A stretch of 58,495 bases of DNA from Bacteroidota bacterium (GTDB taxonomy: Bacteria > Bacteroidota > Bacteroidia > Cytophagales > Cyclobacteriaceae), in contig JAFEAM010000007.1 in NCBI GenBank assembly GCA_018266395.1, positions 1,779-60,273 of the forward strand. The letters run 5' to 3'. Of the stretch, positions 8,878-17,360 are shown in pieces (the first letter of the stretch is position 1; every line of letters starts with the position of its first letter). Made by a program: the position numbers and the translations under genes. Under the pieces are notes generated by a model. That model was given only the letters and a program-made list of their open reading frames with translations, was not told the DNA's origin and did not search any database.

Positions 8878-10676
8878 CAGCGGAAATGGCTTTCGATCTT
8901 AGACGTGTCAAAAATAAAAAATGTTGTGCTGCCGTCAGGAGAATAGTTGGGATTGTGGCAGGAATGTAGTCCTTCCACGATTGCGCTCATTTCCTCGGAA
9001 GACAGCACCTGGCCACCCTTAACGGCTGCCCTGCGTGCCAGTGAGCGGCAAAGGTTATCTTGTAGAGGAATGGACAGCGAGGCTTGGTTTTGCTTGAATT
9101 GCTCCAGCAACCCTTCCATCAATTCCTTTTCATTTCTGCCGGCCGCCTCTGCCGGCACCCCGCTTATAAGCAAGGCGTTTTTGCCAAAGACTTCAAACTG
9201 AAAACCGAGTGAGCGGATCTCCTTTTCCATTTCCATCAACAGGGCAAAATCTGCCGGGGGCAACTGGATGGTTTGAGGGAAAAGAGAAGGAATACTGGTT
9301 CCCTTCTCACCTTTTAGTTTGGATTGAAACCGCTCAAAAAGAATCCGTTCGTGTGCGGCTTGCTGGTCAATGATCATCAGGCCATTCTTGACTGGACGAA
9401 CGAGATAGCGGTCCTGAATCTGAAATACGATTTTCGGAACTGGTGATGGTGGTGATGCCTGATTACCCGCAGCACTTTCCATCCGGAGTTGTTGCGGATC
9501 AGGCGACAGAAGTGAAGATCCTGAACGCTCAGCCCCTTCAAACAACTTCTCCCATTCTTTCAGGTTACTTCGCTGCAGCGATGTTCCAAATTGTTCATCC
9601 AGATACTGCTCGCGGCTCAGGGCCGGCTGCTGACTCAACCTGTTGATCAGATTCACGTCGTTGGAGTAATCCAATGCCGGAGAAAGATTGTGCGCTCCCA
9701 GTGCCTGGCGCACGGCGGCATGGACAACAGCGTAGGCTGCACGCTCGTCGTCAAACTTGATTTCTGTCTTAGTGGGATGAACATTCACGTCGATATGCTT
9801 CGGGTCAATGGAGAGGAACAACACATAAAACGGGAAGTTCCCCTCCGGCAACAGATTCTGATAGGCCTGGTTGACGGCATGATTCAGATAGTTGTTGCGT
9901 ATGAACCGCTGATTCACGAAGATGAATTGTTCTCCCCGGGTCTTCCTTGCCGATTCGGGTTTCCCTATATAGCCGCTCACCTTCATGAGTTCTGTCTCCT
10001 CCTGGCAGGGAGCCAATTGCTCCTGGTAAGATTTGCCAAAGAGAGCCACAATCCTCTGGCTCAGTTTGGATGGTTTCAGATCATGAAGAATTTCATCGCC
10101 ATGTACGAGGCTCAAGCCGAGATCAGGACGTGCCAGCGCGATCCGCTGAAACTCATCAACGATGTGCCTCATCTCCACGGGATTTGATTTCAGGAAATTG
10201 CGACGGGCCGGTATGTTGTAGAACAAATTCTTCACGCTTATATGCGTGCCCTTCTCACAAGCTGCAGGTTCCTGCTTTTTTACCTCTGAGCCCTCCACCA
10301 GTAGAAGCGTACCCAGTTCGTGCTCTGCAGGGCGGGTCTTCATCTCCATCTGCGATACGGCAGCAATGGAGGCGAGCGCCTCTCCCCTGAAGCCCATCGT
10401 GCGGAGAGTGAACAAATCTTCCGCTGTTCTGATCTTTGAAGTTGCATGTCGTTCAAGACTCAGGCGTGCATCCGTTTCGGTCATCCCTACCCCATCGTCC
10501 ATCACCTGGATCAGCGTGCGACCGGCTTCCTTGATGATCACACGTATGGTTGTAGCTCCTGCATCAATGGAGTTCTCCATCAACTCTTTCACCACTGAAG
10601 CGGGTCGTTGTACGACTTCTCCGGCGGCTATTTGATTGGCTATGGAGTCCGGAAGGAGACGGATGATATCAGACAT
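8877..10676 (-). CDS. mutL: DNA mismatch repair protein MutL
   Basis: 599 aa. The N-terminal GHKL ATPase motifs are clear: ELMENSIDAGA, DDGVGM and GFRGEALASI, followed by the transducer domain (NQRFIRN; VDVNVHPTK). The C-terminal dimerisation domain starts after residue ~400. The endonuclease motif DQHA(x)2E(x)4E of MutL proteins reads DQQAAHERILFE here, with His replaced by Gln, and the C-terminal metal site is CHNPNYSPDG rather than CPHGRP. The nicking activity may therefore be absent. First of the mutL-rhomboid-rhomboid series. Confidence 0.97.
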   Translation of the reverse strand: MSDIIRLLPDSIANQIAAGEVVQRPASVVKELMENSIDAGATTIRVIIKEAGRTLIQVMDDGVGMTETDARLSLERHATSKIRTAEDLFTLRTMGFRGEALASIAAVSQMEMKTRPAEHELGTLLLVEGSEVKKQEPAACEKGTHISVKNLFYNIPARRNFLKSNPVEMRHIVDEFQRIALARPDLGLSLVHGDEILHDLKPSKLSQRIVALFGKSYQEQLAPCQEETELMKVSGYIGKPESARKTRGEQFIFVNQRFIRNNYLNHAVNQAYQNLLPEGNFPFYVLFLSIDPKHIDVNVHPTKTEIKFDDERAAYAVVHAAVRQALGAHNLSPALDYSNDVNLINRLSQQPALSREQYLDEQFGTSLQRSNLKEWEKLFEGAERSGSSLLSPDPQQLRMESAAGNQASPPSPVPKIVFQIQDRYLVRPVKNGLMIIDQQAAHERILFERFQSKLKGEKGTSIPSLFPQTIQLPPADFALLMEMEKEIRSLGFQFEVFGKNALLISGVPAEAAGRNEKELMEGLLEQFKQNQASLSIPLQDNLCRSLARRAAVKGGQVLSSEEMSAIVEGLHSCHNPNYSPDGSTTFFIFDTSKIESHFR

Positions 10677-10702
10677 GCCTGGAATTTGAGCTTGGCTTGT
10701 GA

Positions 10703-11071
10703 TTACCTTTTCAGCTTGGCATACAGGTAAAGAGGCACAATCAGGACCAGGATGTATAATGCAGGCTTGCCCCAGGTAATAAATGCCATAACAAAGAGAG
10801 TCACAAACAACAATACGCCCAGGCGAAGCAGGGCTGCACTTTTTGTGGATCCTTCAGACTTGGACCTCTTCCGCGATGAATGAAACGATCCTTTTATCCT
10901 GGCGCGGTATCCAGGTACGTCTTCTGTCGCTTCTCCCCTTTCTCTTGCAATTTCCCTTTTGATGCGCTCTTCCCTTTCGCGTCTCTCTTCCTCAGCCGCA
11001 TCATAGTACCTCGGCTGAAAGCTGAATCGCTTATGGTTGGGGGTCTTATTAAAAAGAGATATGAATTTCAT
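10703..11071 (-). CDS. Unknown small membrane protein
   Basis: 122 aa. The first ~75 residues are cytosolic, charged and rich in Glu/Arg (EEERREREERIKREIARE), probably helical. Two adjacent membrane helices follow (residues ~80-120), ending in KLKR. It precedes mutL by 26 bases on the same strand and is divergent from the GH3 fusion gene. This layout (short basic coiled stretch plus a hydrophobic hairpin) is common in Bacteroidota genes of unknown function. Confidence 0.75.
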   Translation of the reverse strand: MKFISLFNKTPNHKRFSFQPRYYDAAEEERREREERIKREIARERGEATEDVPGYRARIKGSFHSSRKRSKSEGSTKSAALLRLGVLLFVTLFVMAFITWGKPALYILVLIVPLYLYAKLKR

Positions 11072-11182
11072 GTCGTTGTTTTATGGACTCCAGGAACTTG
11101 TTTTCCCGGTCAACCGTTAGTCAGGCGTTCAATTAAAAGTAAAATTGTATTATTCGACTTCAATAACAAAGTTAACTCCTTC

Positions 11183-14026
11183 ATGCTGAAAAAAGTTTTG
11201 CCACTGATCCTGATTTCCTTACAATCCTTTGGTCAGGATGCCAAAACGAGATGGGTTGACAGCGTTTTCAGCACCCTCGATCTTCAGCACAAAGTAGGCC
11301 AGTTGTTTATGGTCCCGGTCTCCTCCTATGCCACAATGCAGGAGAAGAATTCGTATACAGAACTGGTCAGGAATAACGGTATCGGCGCTGTCCAGATAAT
11401 CCGCGGAGGGCCTGTAAGTCACGCCAAAACAATTAATGAATTGCAGCGTCAATCCAGAGTACCTCTGCTCGTTGGTATTTCTGCCGAATGGGGGGTGGCT
11501 CAAACGCTCGACAGCCTGACCTCTCTCCCAAAACCGATGGTGAGCGCTTCATGGAAATATGACAGCTTGAGGTTTCAATGGGCCTCAGTCATCGGTAGCC
11601 AGTTGAAGGCACTAGGGATTCATCTCAATTTCGCCCCGCATGCCGATGAAGAAATAAAGCGAAATGACTACCTCCGGTATTTCGCTAATACCCAGCAGGC
11701 CGTTGCACGTCATGCTGCCACTTTCGTTGAGGGAATGAACAACGCAGGAATTCTCACCGCAGCCAAGCATCTCCCTCGGGAACTCATGGACCCTGATAAT
11801 GCTGACACGACTACGATTATCAATCTGAATGCAATTGACACCGTCAGCCTTCATGTGTTCAGCGCCCTTATCAGAAGCGGTGTAGATGCCATACTAACGG
11901 ATCACATGCACCTTTCTATGCAGACTGAACGTGGACTTGTCCATGCGGGTCTCTCACAGGTATTTGTCAGTGAAGTCCTCCGAAAGCGTTTGTCTTTCAA
12001 CGGCCTGGTTATCGCCAGTGTCGATGAGTACAAATCAAAAACTTCCAAAATCAGGACGGGTGAGGCGGAGTTCCTTGCCTTCCAAACAGGGAACGACCTG
12101 CTCATTTCATCAGGTCCCTCCCCGGCAGCAATCAGAAAGCTGTCAAAGCTCATCAAGAAGAACAAGAATCTGCTGGTCCAACTGGATCAAAGTGTGAAGA
12201 GAATCCTCGGCGCAAAGTATGATGCCGGGCTCAATAGTTACCATCCGGTGACCACTGTCGGATTGCGACGCAGGCTTGAATCTGTTGCAGACCCGGCACT
12301 GCGCCATCAATGGGCTGAAGCCACTCCGACATTGCTGCAGAACGGAGGAAATTTATTGCCCATCGCGAATCTTGAACAGGAGTTTCATAGTGTTTCCATA
12401 GGCAGCACCCGGGACAATGAATTTACCCGCTACCTGGAGAAATATGTTCCGTTGAACAAGGTATCCATCCTCTCCGCCAGAGACACCACGGGAGTAAGGT
12501 TTCCGGATCACTCCATCGTCATCGTCAATATTGCGTCTTTTGGCTCACAGCTGGAAGATCAGGTTGCCTCCTGGATCACCCGGCTGGGAGAAAATGTCGT
12601 TATCGTCCATTTCGGCAATCCACTGAAAGCCGCAAGGTATACCAAGGCCAAGGCCCTGATCCTGGCCTATACAGATCAGGATCAAGTGGCTTCAGTGGTC
12701 CCTCAAATCATTTTCGGCGGCCTGGCATGTAAGGGAATATCACCAGTAGCAGGAGTCACGGCCGGCAATGAATTTGAAACCAATACACTTTCCCGCTTCT
12801 CGTATGGAGTTCCGGAAGAGGTAGGCATGGACAGTCAGGTACTGGAGAGAATTCAGGGCGTTATGAAAGAAGCCATTGAATCGGGAGCAACTCCGGGATG
12901 TCACGTACTGGTCGCGAAAGAGGGAAAAGTAGTTTACGAGCAATCAGCCGGATCGTTGACCTATGAGAAAAAACAACCGGTTGAGGATGGAACAATTTAT
13001 GATCTTGCATCGGTCACCAAGATTTCCGCCACCCTCCAGGCGGTGATGTATATGTACGATCATGGCATGATCGATGTGTACAAAAAAGCATCCGTATATC
13101 TTCCAGAATTGAAAGCCAGCAATAAGGAAGATTTTACTCTCAAAGATATTCTCACACATCAAGCCGGATTATGGCCCTTCCTCCCCTTCTGGACACAAAC
13201 GATGAAAGATTCAAAATACATCCCGGAGTACTACAGCACAACGCAAAGTGAGGACTATCCATTTCCGGTTTCGAAGAACCTGTTTGCTTCCAAATCCATG
13301 AAGGACAGTCTCTGGAAGTGGATCGTTGACGCGCGCATCAGGGAAAAGCCGCTGCGCACACCGCATGATTACCGCTACAGCGACATGGGCTTCTACATTA
13401 TGCAACATTTGTCCGAGAAGCTGCTTCAACAGCCACTTGAAGTTTTCCTGGAAAAGAATTTCTATGGACCGCTTGGAGCCTATACTACAGGCTATCTCCC
13501 TCTTAACAGGTTCCCGGCCTCTCGAATCGCACCCACTGAGAATGACACGCTTTTCCGCAAGTCACTTCTCGTCGGCTATGTCCATGACCAGGGTGCTGCC
13601 ATGCATGGCGGCATAGCAGGTCACGCCGGGCTGTTCAGCACCGCCAATGATCTCGCCAAACTTGGTCAGATGTGGTTGCAGCGCGGCTATTATGGCGGAC
13701 GACAATTTTACAAGCCGGAGACCCTAGACCTCTTTACCACCAAACAATATGACGACAGCCGTCGGGGGCTGGGCTGGGACAAACCGCCCCAGAGTGACTG
13801 GACCGGTCCCACGAGCCTCTATGCCTCTCCCCGGACCTTCGGGCATACCGGATTTACCGGCACCTGCATCTGGGTTGACCCTGAATTCAACCTGGTCTAT
13901 GTTTTTCTGTCCAACCGGGTTAACCCCGATATGAACAACAATAAATTGTTGAGTGCCAGCATCAGATCCAGAGTCCAGGATTTCGTTTATCAGGCTATAT
14001 TTAACTATTGCGCGTCGCACCCCTGA
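11183..14026 (+). CDS. Secreted GH3-like / serine hydrolase (beta-lactamase family) fusion protein
   Basis: 947 aa from the ATG at 11183 (signal peptide MLKKVLPLILISLQSFGQ); the frame is open far upstream but that part is not protein-like. Residues ~25-370 resemble the GH3 N-terminal domain of NagZ-type beta-N-acetylglucosaminidases, followed by a GH3 C-terminal-like stretch to ~550. Residues ~570-945 are a class C beta-lactamase-like hydrolase with SVTK (Ser610, Lys613), YSD in place of YxN, and HTG (His888). The GH3 catalytic signatures look lost: KHFPGHGD reads KHLPRELMD, and the aspartate-nucleophile strand reads VIASVDEY. The inferred role is in the periplasm, on cell-wall fragments or peptides. 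Confidence 0.88.
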   Translation: MLKKVLPLILISLQSFGQDAKTRWVDSVFSTLDLQHKVGQLFMVPVSSYATMQEKNSYTELVRNNGIGAVQIIRGGPVSHAKTINELQRQSRVPLLVGISAEWGVAQTLDSLTSLPKPMVSASWKYDSLRFQWASVIGSQLKALGIHLNFAPHADEEIKRNDYLRYFANTQQAVARHAATFVEGMNNAGILTAAKHLPRELMDPDNADTTTIINLNAIDTVSLHVFSALIRSGVDAILTDHMHLSMQTERGLVHAGLSQVFVSEVLRKRLSFNGLVIASVDEYKSKTSKIRTGEAEFLAFQTGNDLLISSGPSPAAIRKLSKLIKKNKNLLVQLDQSVKRILGAKYDAGLNSYHPVTTVGLRRRLESVADPALRHQWAEATPTLLQNGGNLLPIANLEQEFHSVSIGSTRDNEFTRYLEKYVPLNKVSILSARDTTGVRFPDHSIVIVNIASFGSQLEDQVASWITRLGENVVIVHFGNPLKAARYTKAKALILAYTDQDQVASVVPQIIFGGLACKGISPVAGVTAGNEFETNTLSRFSYGVPEEVGMDSQVLERIQGVMKEAIESGATPGCHVLVAKEGKVVYEQSAGSLTYEKKQPVEDGTIYDLASVTKISATLQAVMYMYDHGMIDVYKKASVYLPELKASNKEDFTLKDILTHQAGLWPFLPFWTQTMKDSKYIPEYYSTTQSEDYPFPVSKNLFASKSMKDSLWKWIVDARIREKPLRTPHDYRYSDMGFYIMQHLSEKLLQQPLEVFLEKNFYGPLGAYTTGYLPLNRFPASRIAPTENDTLFRKSLLVGYVHDQGAAMHGGIAGHAGLFSTANDLAKLGQMWLQRGYYGGRQFYKPETLDLFTTKQYDDSRRGLGWDKPPQSDWTGPTSLYASPRTFGHTGFTGTCIWVDPEFNLVYVFLSNRVNPDMNNNKLLSASIRSRVQDFVYQAIFNYCASHP

Positions 14027-14079
14027 AACCAAAACAAAGGAAAAGCGGTTAAAGAGAAATACACTAAACCAGGGAATCT

Positions 14080-15225
14080 GTGGAACAAATCAAGATTGGC
14101 ATTGTGTGCTACCCAACCTTTGGGGGGAGCGGGGTAGTCGCTACGGAGTTGGGAAAGGCCCTGGCAAAGGAGGGCCACAAGGTGCATTTCATCACGTATT
14201 CACAGCCCACCCGTCTTGACTTCCTCAACGAGAATCTTTTCTACCACGAAGTGGATTTTCATACCTACCCGCTGTTTGAATATCCACCCTACGAGCTGGC
14301 CCTTGCCAGCAAGATGGTAAGCGTTGTCAAAAATGAAAAGCTGGATTTGCTGCACGTGCATTATGCCATTCCGCATGCCTCGGCTGCTTATATGGCCAAA
14401 CAGATTCTAAAGACTGAGGGGATATTCATTCCGGTTGTCACCACCCTTCATGGTACAGACATCACGCTGGTCGGCAAAGATGCTTCCTATGAACCTGTTG
14501 TTACCTTCAGCATCAATCAATCGGACGGTGTGACAGCCGTTTCTGCAGACCTTCGTCGCGAAACCTTCGAGCACTTCAAGATCACGCGGGACATTGATGT
14601 AATTCCGAACTTTATCGACCTGGATAAATTCAAGAAGCAGAAGAAAGATCACTTTAAGAAAGCAATCTGTCCAAATGGTGAGGCCCTGATTGTTCACACT
14701 TCAAACTTCAGAAAAGTAAAGAGAATCCAGGATGTGATTTCGATTTTCGCAAACATCCATGATGCCATGCCGGCAAAGTTGCTCATGATCGGCGACGGAC
14801 CTGAACGTTCACGCGCCGAGTCTCAGAGCAAAGAACTCAATATTGAACATGACGTGAGATTTCTCGGCAAACTGGAAGCCATCGAAGAAGTACTTTCTGT
14901 AGCAGATTTGTTCCTCATGCCGTCGGAGAAGGAAAGCTTTGGCCTGGCAGCCCTTGAAGCCATGGCATGCGAAGTGCCGATCATATCTTCCAATGCCGGC
15001 GGTCTCCCTGAGTTGAATATTCACGGTGTTACCGGCTTCATGAGCAACGTGGGCGATGTCGAGGACATGACAAAGAACGCTTTATATGTCCTGGACAAGA
15101 ATCATCTGCCTGCCTTCAAGGAAAACGCATTGAAAAGGGCAAAAGACTTTGATATCGCCAACATATTGCCCCTCTACGAGAAAGTGTATGAGCGTGTGCT
15201 CACCCCCACCCGGGCGATGGCCTGA
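14080..15225 (+). CDS. bshA: N-acetyl-alpha-D-glucosaminyl L-malate synthase BshA
   Basis: 381 aa GT4 glycosyltransferase, first step of bacillithiol synthesis: UDP-GlcNAc plus L-malate. The start is GTG at 14080; an in-frame stop (TAA 14065-14067) rules out anything longer, and no ATG is near. The N-terminus KIGIVCYPTFGGSGVVATEL is the BshA hallmark; HGTDITLVG, IPNFIDLDKFK and EKESFGLAALEAMACEVP (the EX7E donor-binding motif) are all present. It follows the GH3 fusion gene by 53 bases. Bacteroidota commonly use bacillithiol. Confidence 0.96.
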   Translation: MEQIKIGIVCYPTFGGSGVVATELGKALAKEGHKVHFITYSQPTRLDFLNENLFYHEVDFHTYPLFEYPPYELALASKMVSVVKNEKLDLLHVHYAIPHASAAYMAKQILKTEGIFIPVVTTLHGTDITLVGKDASYEPVVTFSINQSDGVTAVSADLRRETFEHFKITRDIDVIPNFIDLDKFKKQKKDHFKKAICPNGEALIVHTSNFRKVKRIQDVISIFANIHDAMPAKLLMIGDGPERSRAESQSKELNIEHDVRFLGKLEAIEEVLSVADLFLMPSEKESFGLAALEAMACEVPIISSNAGGLPELNIHGVTGFMSNVGDVEDMTKNALYVLDKNHLPAFKENALKRAKDFDIANILPLYEKVYERVLTPTRAMA

Positions 15226-15228
15226 CAG

Positions 15229-15259
15229 TTGAATATTATTGCCAACAGGGCTAAATTTG
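15229..15259 (+). promoter_or_regulatory. Promoter of the fatty acid hydroxylase-like gene
   Basis: TTG at 15229-15231, a 20-base spacer and TAAATTTG at 15252-15259 fit the Bacteroidota promoter form TTTG-N19-TAnnTTTG. It begins just after the bshA stop and would start transcription near 15266, 15 bases before the ATG at 15281. It also supports that ATG over the TTG at 15239. Confidence 0.6.
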
Positions 15260-15280
15260 CACTCCCTAACTGACTTTCTG

Positions 15281-15895
15281 ATGAATCCAACGGATATAAA
15301 ACCGCAGAATAAAGGCTCAAAACAGCTTTTCCAGAACCCTATTCTCGAAAAGCTTACCCGTACTCATATTTCTGTACCCCTGATTATCTTCTTCACCTAT
15401 TCAGGCGCGCTCCTGTATTACAGTATTACGCACACCTCCCTTTCGGCGGGCACAACTGTAGGAATGTTCTTCCTTGGACTCCTGCTCTTCACCTGGGTAG
15501 AATACAATGTGCACCGTTATATTTTTCACCTGCCGGGCACTACGCCGCAGCGGGCCAAATTCCAGTACACCATGCACGGTGTGCACCATGAATTTCCAAA
15601 GGACAAGGACCGTCTGGCCATGCCCCCTGTACTAAGCATCACAATTGCCACGATTTTGCTTTTCCTGTTCAGGCTGGTTTTAGGTGACCTGGTGTTTTCC
15701 TTCCTGCCCGGTTTCCTTGTTGGATATGCGGGCTACCTCGGAGTACATTACATGGTACATGCCTATCAGCCTCCCAAGAATTTCCTGAAGGCACTGTGGA
15801 TCAACCACGGCGTACATCATTACAAAGACGGCGAAGTGGTATTCGGCGTTTCCTCTCCGCTGTGGGATTACATCTATGGGACGATGTCCAAGTAA
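15281..15895 (+). CDS. Fatty acid hydroxylase / sterol desaturase superfamily protein
   Basis: 204 aa membrane protein. Histidine clusters of the di-iron hydroxylases are visible: HRYIFH, HGVHHEFP, MVHAY and NHGVHHYK, around four membrane helices. The pattern and the small size match bacterial fatty acid 2-hydroxylase-like proteins, which make 2-hydroxy acyl chains of sphingolipids or lipid A-type lipids in Bacteroidota. The ATG at 15281 is preferred because the promoter lies between it and the TTG at 15239. An intrinsic terminator follows the stop. Confidence 0.88.
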   Translation: MNPTDIKPQNKGSKQLFQNPILEKLTRTHISVPLIIFFTYSGALLYYSITHTSLSAGTTVGMFFLGLLLFTWVEYNVHRYIFHLPGTTPQRAKFQYTMHGVHHEFPKDKDRLAMPPVLSITIATILLFLFRLVLGDLVFSFLPGFLVGYAGYLGVHYMVHAYQPPKNFLKALWINHGVHHYKDGEVVFGVSSPLWDYIYGTMSK

Positions 15896-15916
15896 AGGCT
15901 ACTGTCATTAAAAGAA

Positions 15917-15945
15917 TAAAAGCCGCAAGCAGCGGCTTTTTTGTT
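15917..15945 (+). terminator. Intrinsic terminator
   Basis: Perfect 7-bp stem AAGCCGC / GCGGCTT with a 5-base loop (15920-15938), followed by TTTTTG. It lies 22 bases after the hydroxylase stop. Confidence 0.9.
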
Positions 15946-15969
15946 TTCGTCAAATGTTGAAATGAAATA

Positions 15970-16089
15970 TCACCACCGGTTGACGTTCTGTTTTACCGGA
16001 GCCTTTGAGTAGGTAGGGCATGTGTAAGTTGAACAGGCACTTAAAACCAGGGTGGACAGAAGAATAACGATGGCAAGGGCTTTTTTCAT
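15970..16089 (-). CDS. Tiny lipoprotein, 39 aa
   Basis: An ATG at 16089 opens a 39-codon frame ending in TGA at 15970-15972. The peptide starts MKKALAIVILLSTLVLSAC, a classic lipoprotein signal with lipobox LSAC, then STYTCPTYSKAPVKQ. The mature part is only ~21 residues with a second Cys in CPTYS. Very short lipoproteins with a CPTY motif recur in Bacteroidota, as far as I recall. It is convergent with the hydroxylase gene; the terminator at 15917-15945 separates them. Function unknown. Confidence 0.75.
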   Translation of the reverse strand: MKKALAIVILLSTLVLSACSTYTCPTYSKAPVKQNVNRW

Positions 16090-16239
16090 GGTGTTTATGT
16101 AAGTTTCTGGTGTATGGACGATTTTTTAATGTAATTATTCTGTTAAACCACAAATAAGGCTACAAAGTTTCAAACACTCACAATTGGACTTTTGTTTCAC
16201 ACATATATGGACCATTAATAGCTAAGTTTAGTCCTGATT

Positions 16240-17337
16240 ATGATCGGATACCGCTTTTCCAAATATGCGCCCCCGCCTCAGACGGCTCAAAGTGATTTTG
16301 AACGCTTGCTGAAGGTTTTCATGCAGCTGGTATTGATCACTGCCGGAAATGTGTCCGAGGCATTGCAGTGGATGACCGAGGTGGACAAACAATACAAACT
16401 CACCAATGAGCGGTATGGGATGGGTGACTTTATTGAAGACCTCAAGAAGCACGGCTACATCAGCGATGAAAAGGGCAATGGAGAATTCAAACTGAAGGCC
16501 AGAAGCGAACAAAATCTGAGACAATCCGCCCTGGAAGAAATATTTGGTAAGCTGAAACGGGGAAAGGGCGGTGACCACAAAACTCCCCACCCCGGTCAGG
16601 GAGATGAGGCAACCACCGACCGTCGTGACTACGAATTTGGCGACAGCCCGGAACAGATCTCCATGACGGACTCACTGCGAAATGCACAGATCAACCATGG
16701 CTTTGACGATTTCTTCATGACTGAGGAAGATCTCGAGGTGGTCGAGAATGAATTCCGCACCCAAACCAGCACGGTGCTGATGATTGACATCTCCCATTCC
16801 ATGATCCTGTACGGAGAAGACCGCATCACGCCAGCCAAGAAAGTGGCGATGGCCCTGGCTGAATTGATAACAAAGAAATATCCCAAAGACACACTCGATA
16901 TCCTTGTGTTTGGTGACGATGCCTGGCAGATTGAAATCAAAGACCTTCCTTACCTCCAGGTAGGACCCTATCACACCAATACCGTTGCCGGGCTTGAACT
17001 GGCGATGGATCTGCTGCGCAGGAGAAAGAACGCCAACAAACAGATCTTCATGATTACGGATGGCAAGCCGACCTGCATCAAACAAGGAATCAATTACTAT
17101 AAAAACAGTTTTGGCCTCGACCAAAGAATACTGCAGAAGACCCTCAATCTTGCAACACAATTGAGAAAGATCAAGATTCCCGTTACCACGTTCATGATCG
17201 CCTCTGATCCCTATCTGAAAGCCTTTGTGCGGCAGTTCACTCAAGCTAATCATGGCAATGCCTATTACAGCAATGTGGAAGGTCTGGGCAATCTTGTGTT
17301 TGAGGATTTCAAACGAAACCGCAGGAAGTCATTTTAA
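16240..17337 (+). CDS. VWA domain-containing protein (CoxE/ChlD-like)
   Basis: 365 aa, cytosolic, no signal peptide. The N-terminal ~170 residues are helical and charged. A von Willebrand A domain follows, with the MIDAS motif DISHS at D183-S187 and the TDGKPT segment near residue 275. Proteins of this kind work with MoxR/ChlI-type AAA+ ATPases as metal-dependent chaperones or insertases. Exactly such an ATPase is the next gene, 23 bases downstream. Target unknown. Confidence 0.88.
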   Translation: MIGYRFSKYAPPPQTAQSDFERLLKVFMQLVLITAGNVSEALQWMTEVDKQYKLTNERYGMGDFIEDLKKHGYISDEKGNGEFKLKARSEQNLRQSALEEIFGKLKRGKGGDHKTPHPGQGDEATTDRRDYEFGDSPEQISMTDSLRNAQINHGFDDFFMTEEDLEVVENEFRTQTSTVLMIDISHSMILYGEDRITPAKKVAMALAELITKKYPKDTLDILVFGDDAWQIEIKDLPYLQVGPYHTNTVAGLELAMDLLRRRKNANKQIFMITDGKPTCIKQGINYYKNSFGLDQRILQKTLNLATQLRKIKIPVTTFMIASDPYLKAFVRQFTQANHGNAYYSNVEGLGNLVFEDFKRNRRKSF

Positions 17338-17360
17338 TTTTAGATTCATCTGAATAACGT

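Noticed and set aside
10880..11182. 100-codon upstream extension of the GH3 fusion frame
   Set aside because: It runs antisense through the neighbouring membrane-protein gene, has no protein-like features and ends just before a clear signal peptide at 11183.
15950..16153. 67-codon minus-strand frame overlapping the tiny lipoprotein
   Set aside because: A different frame gives a textbook lipoprotein signal; this one has no features.
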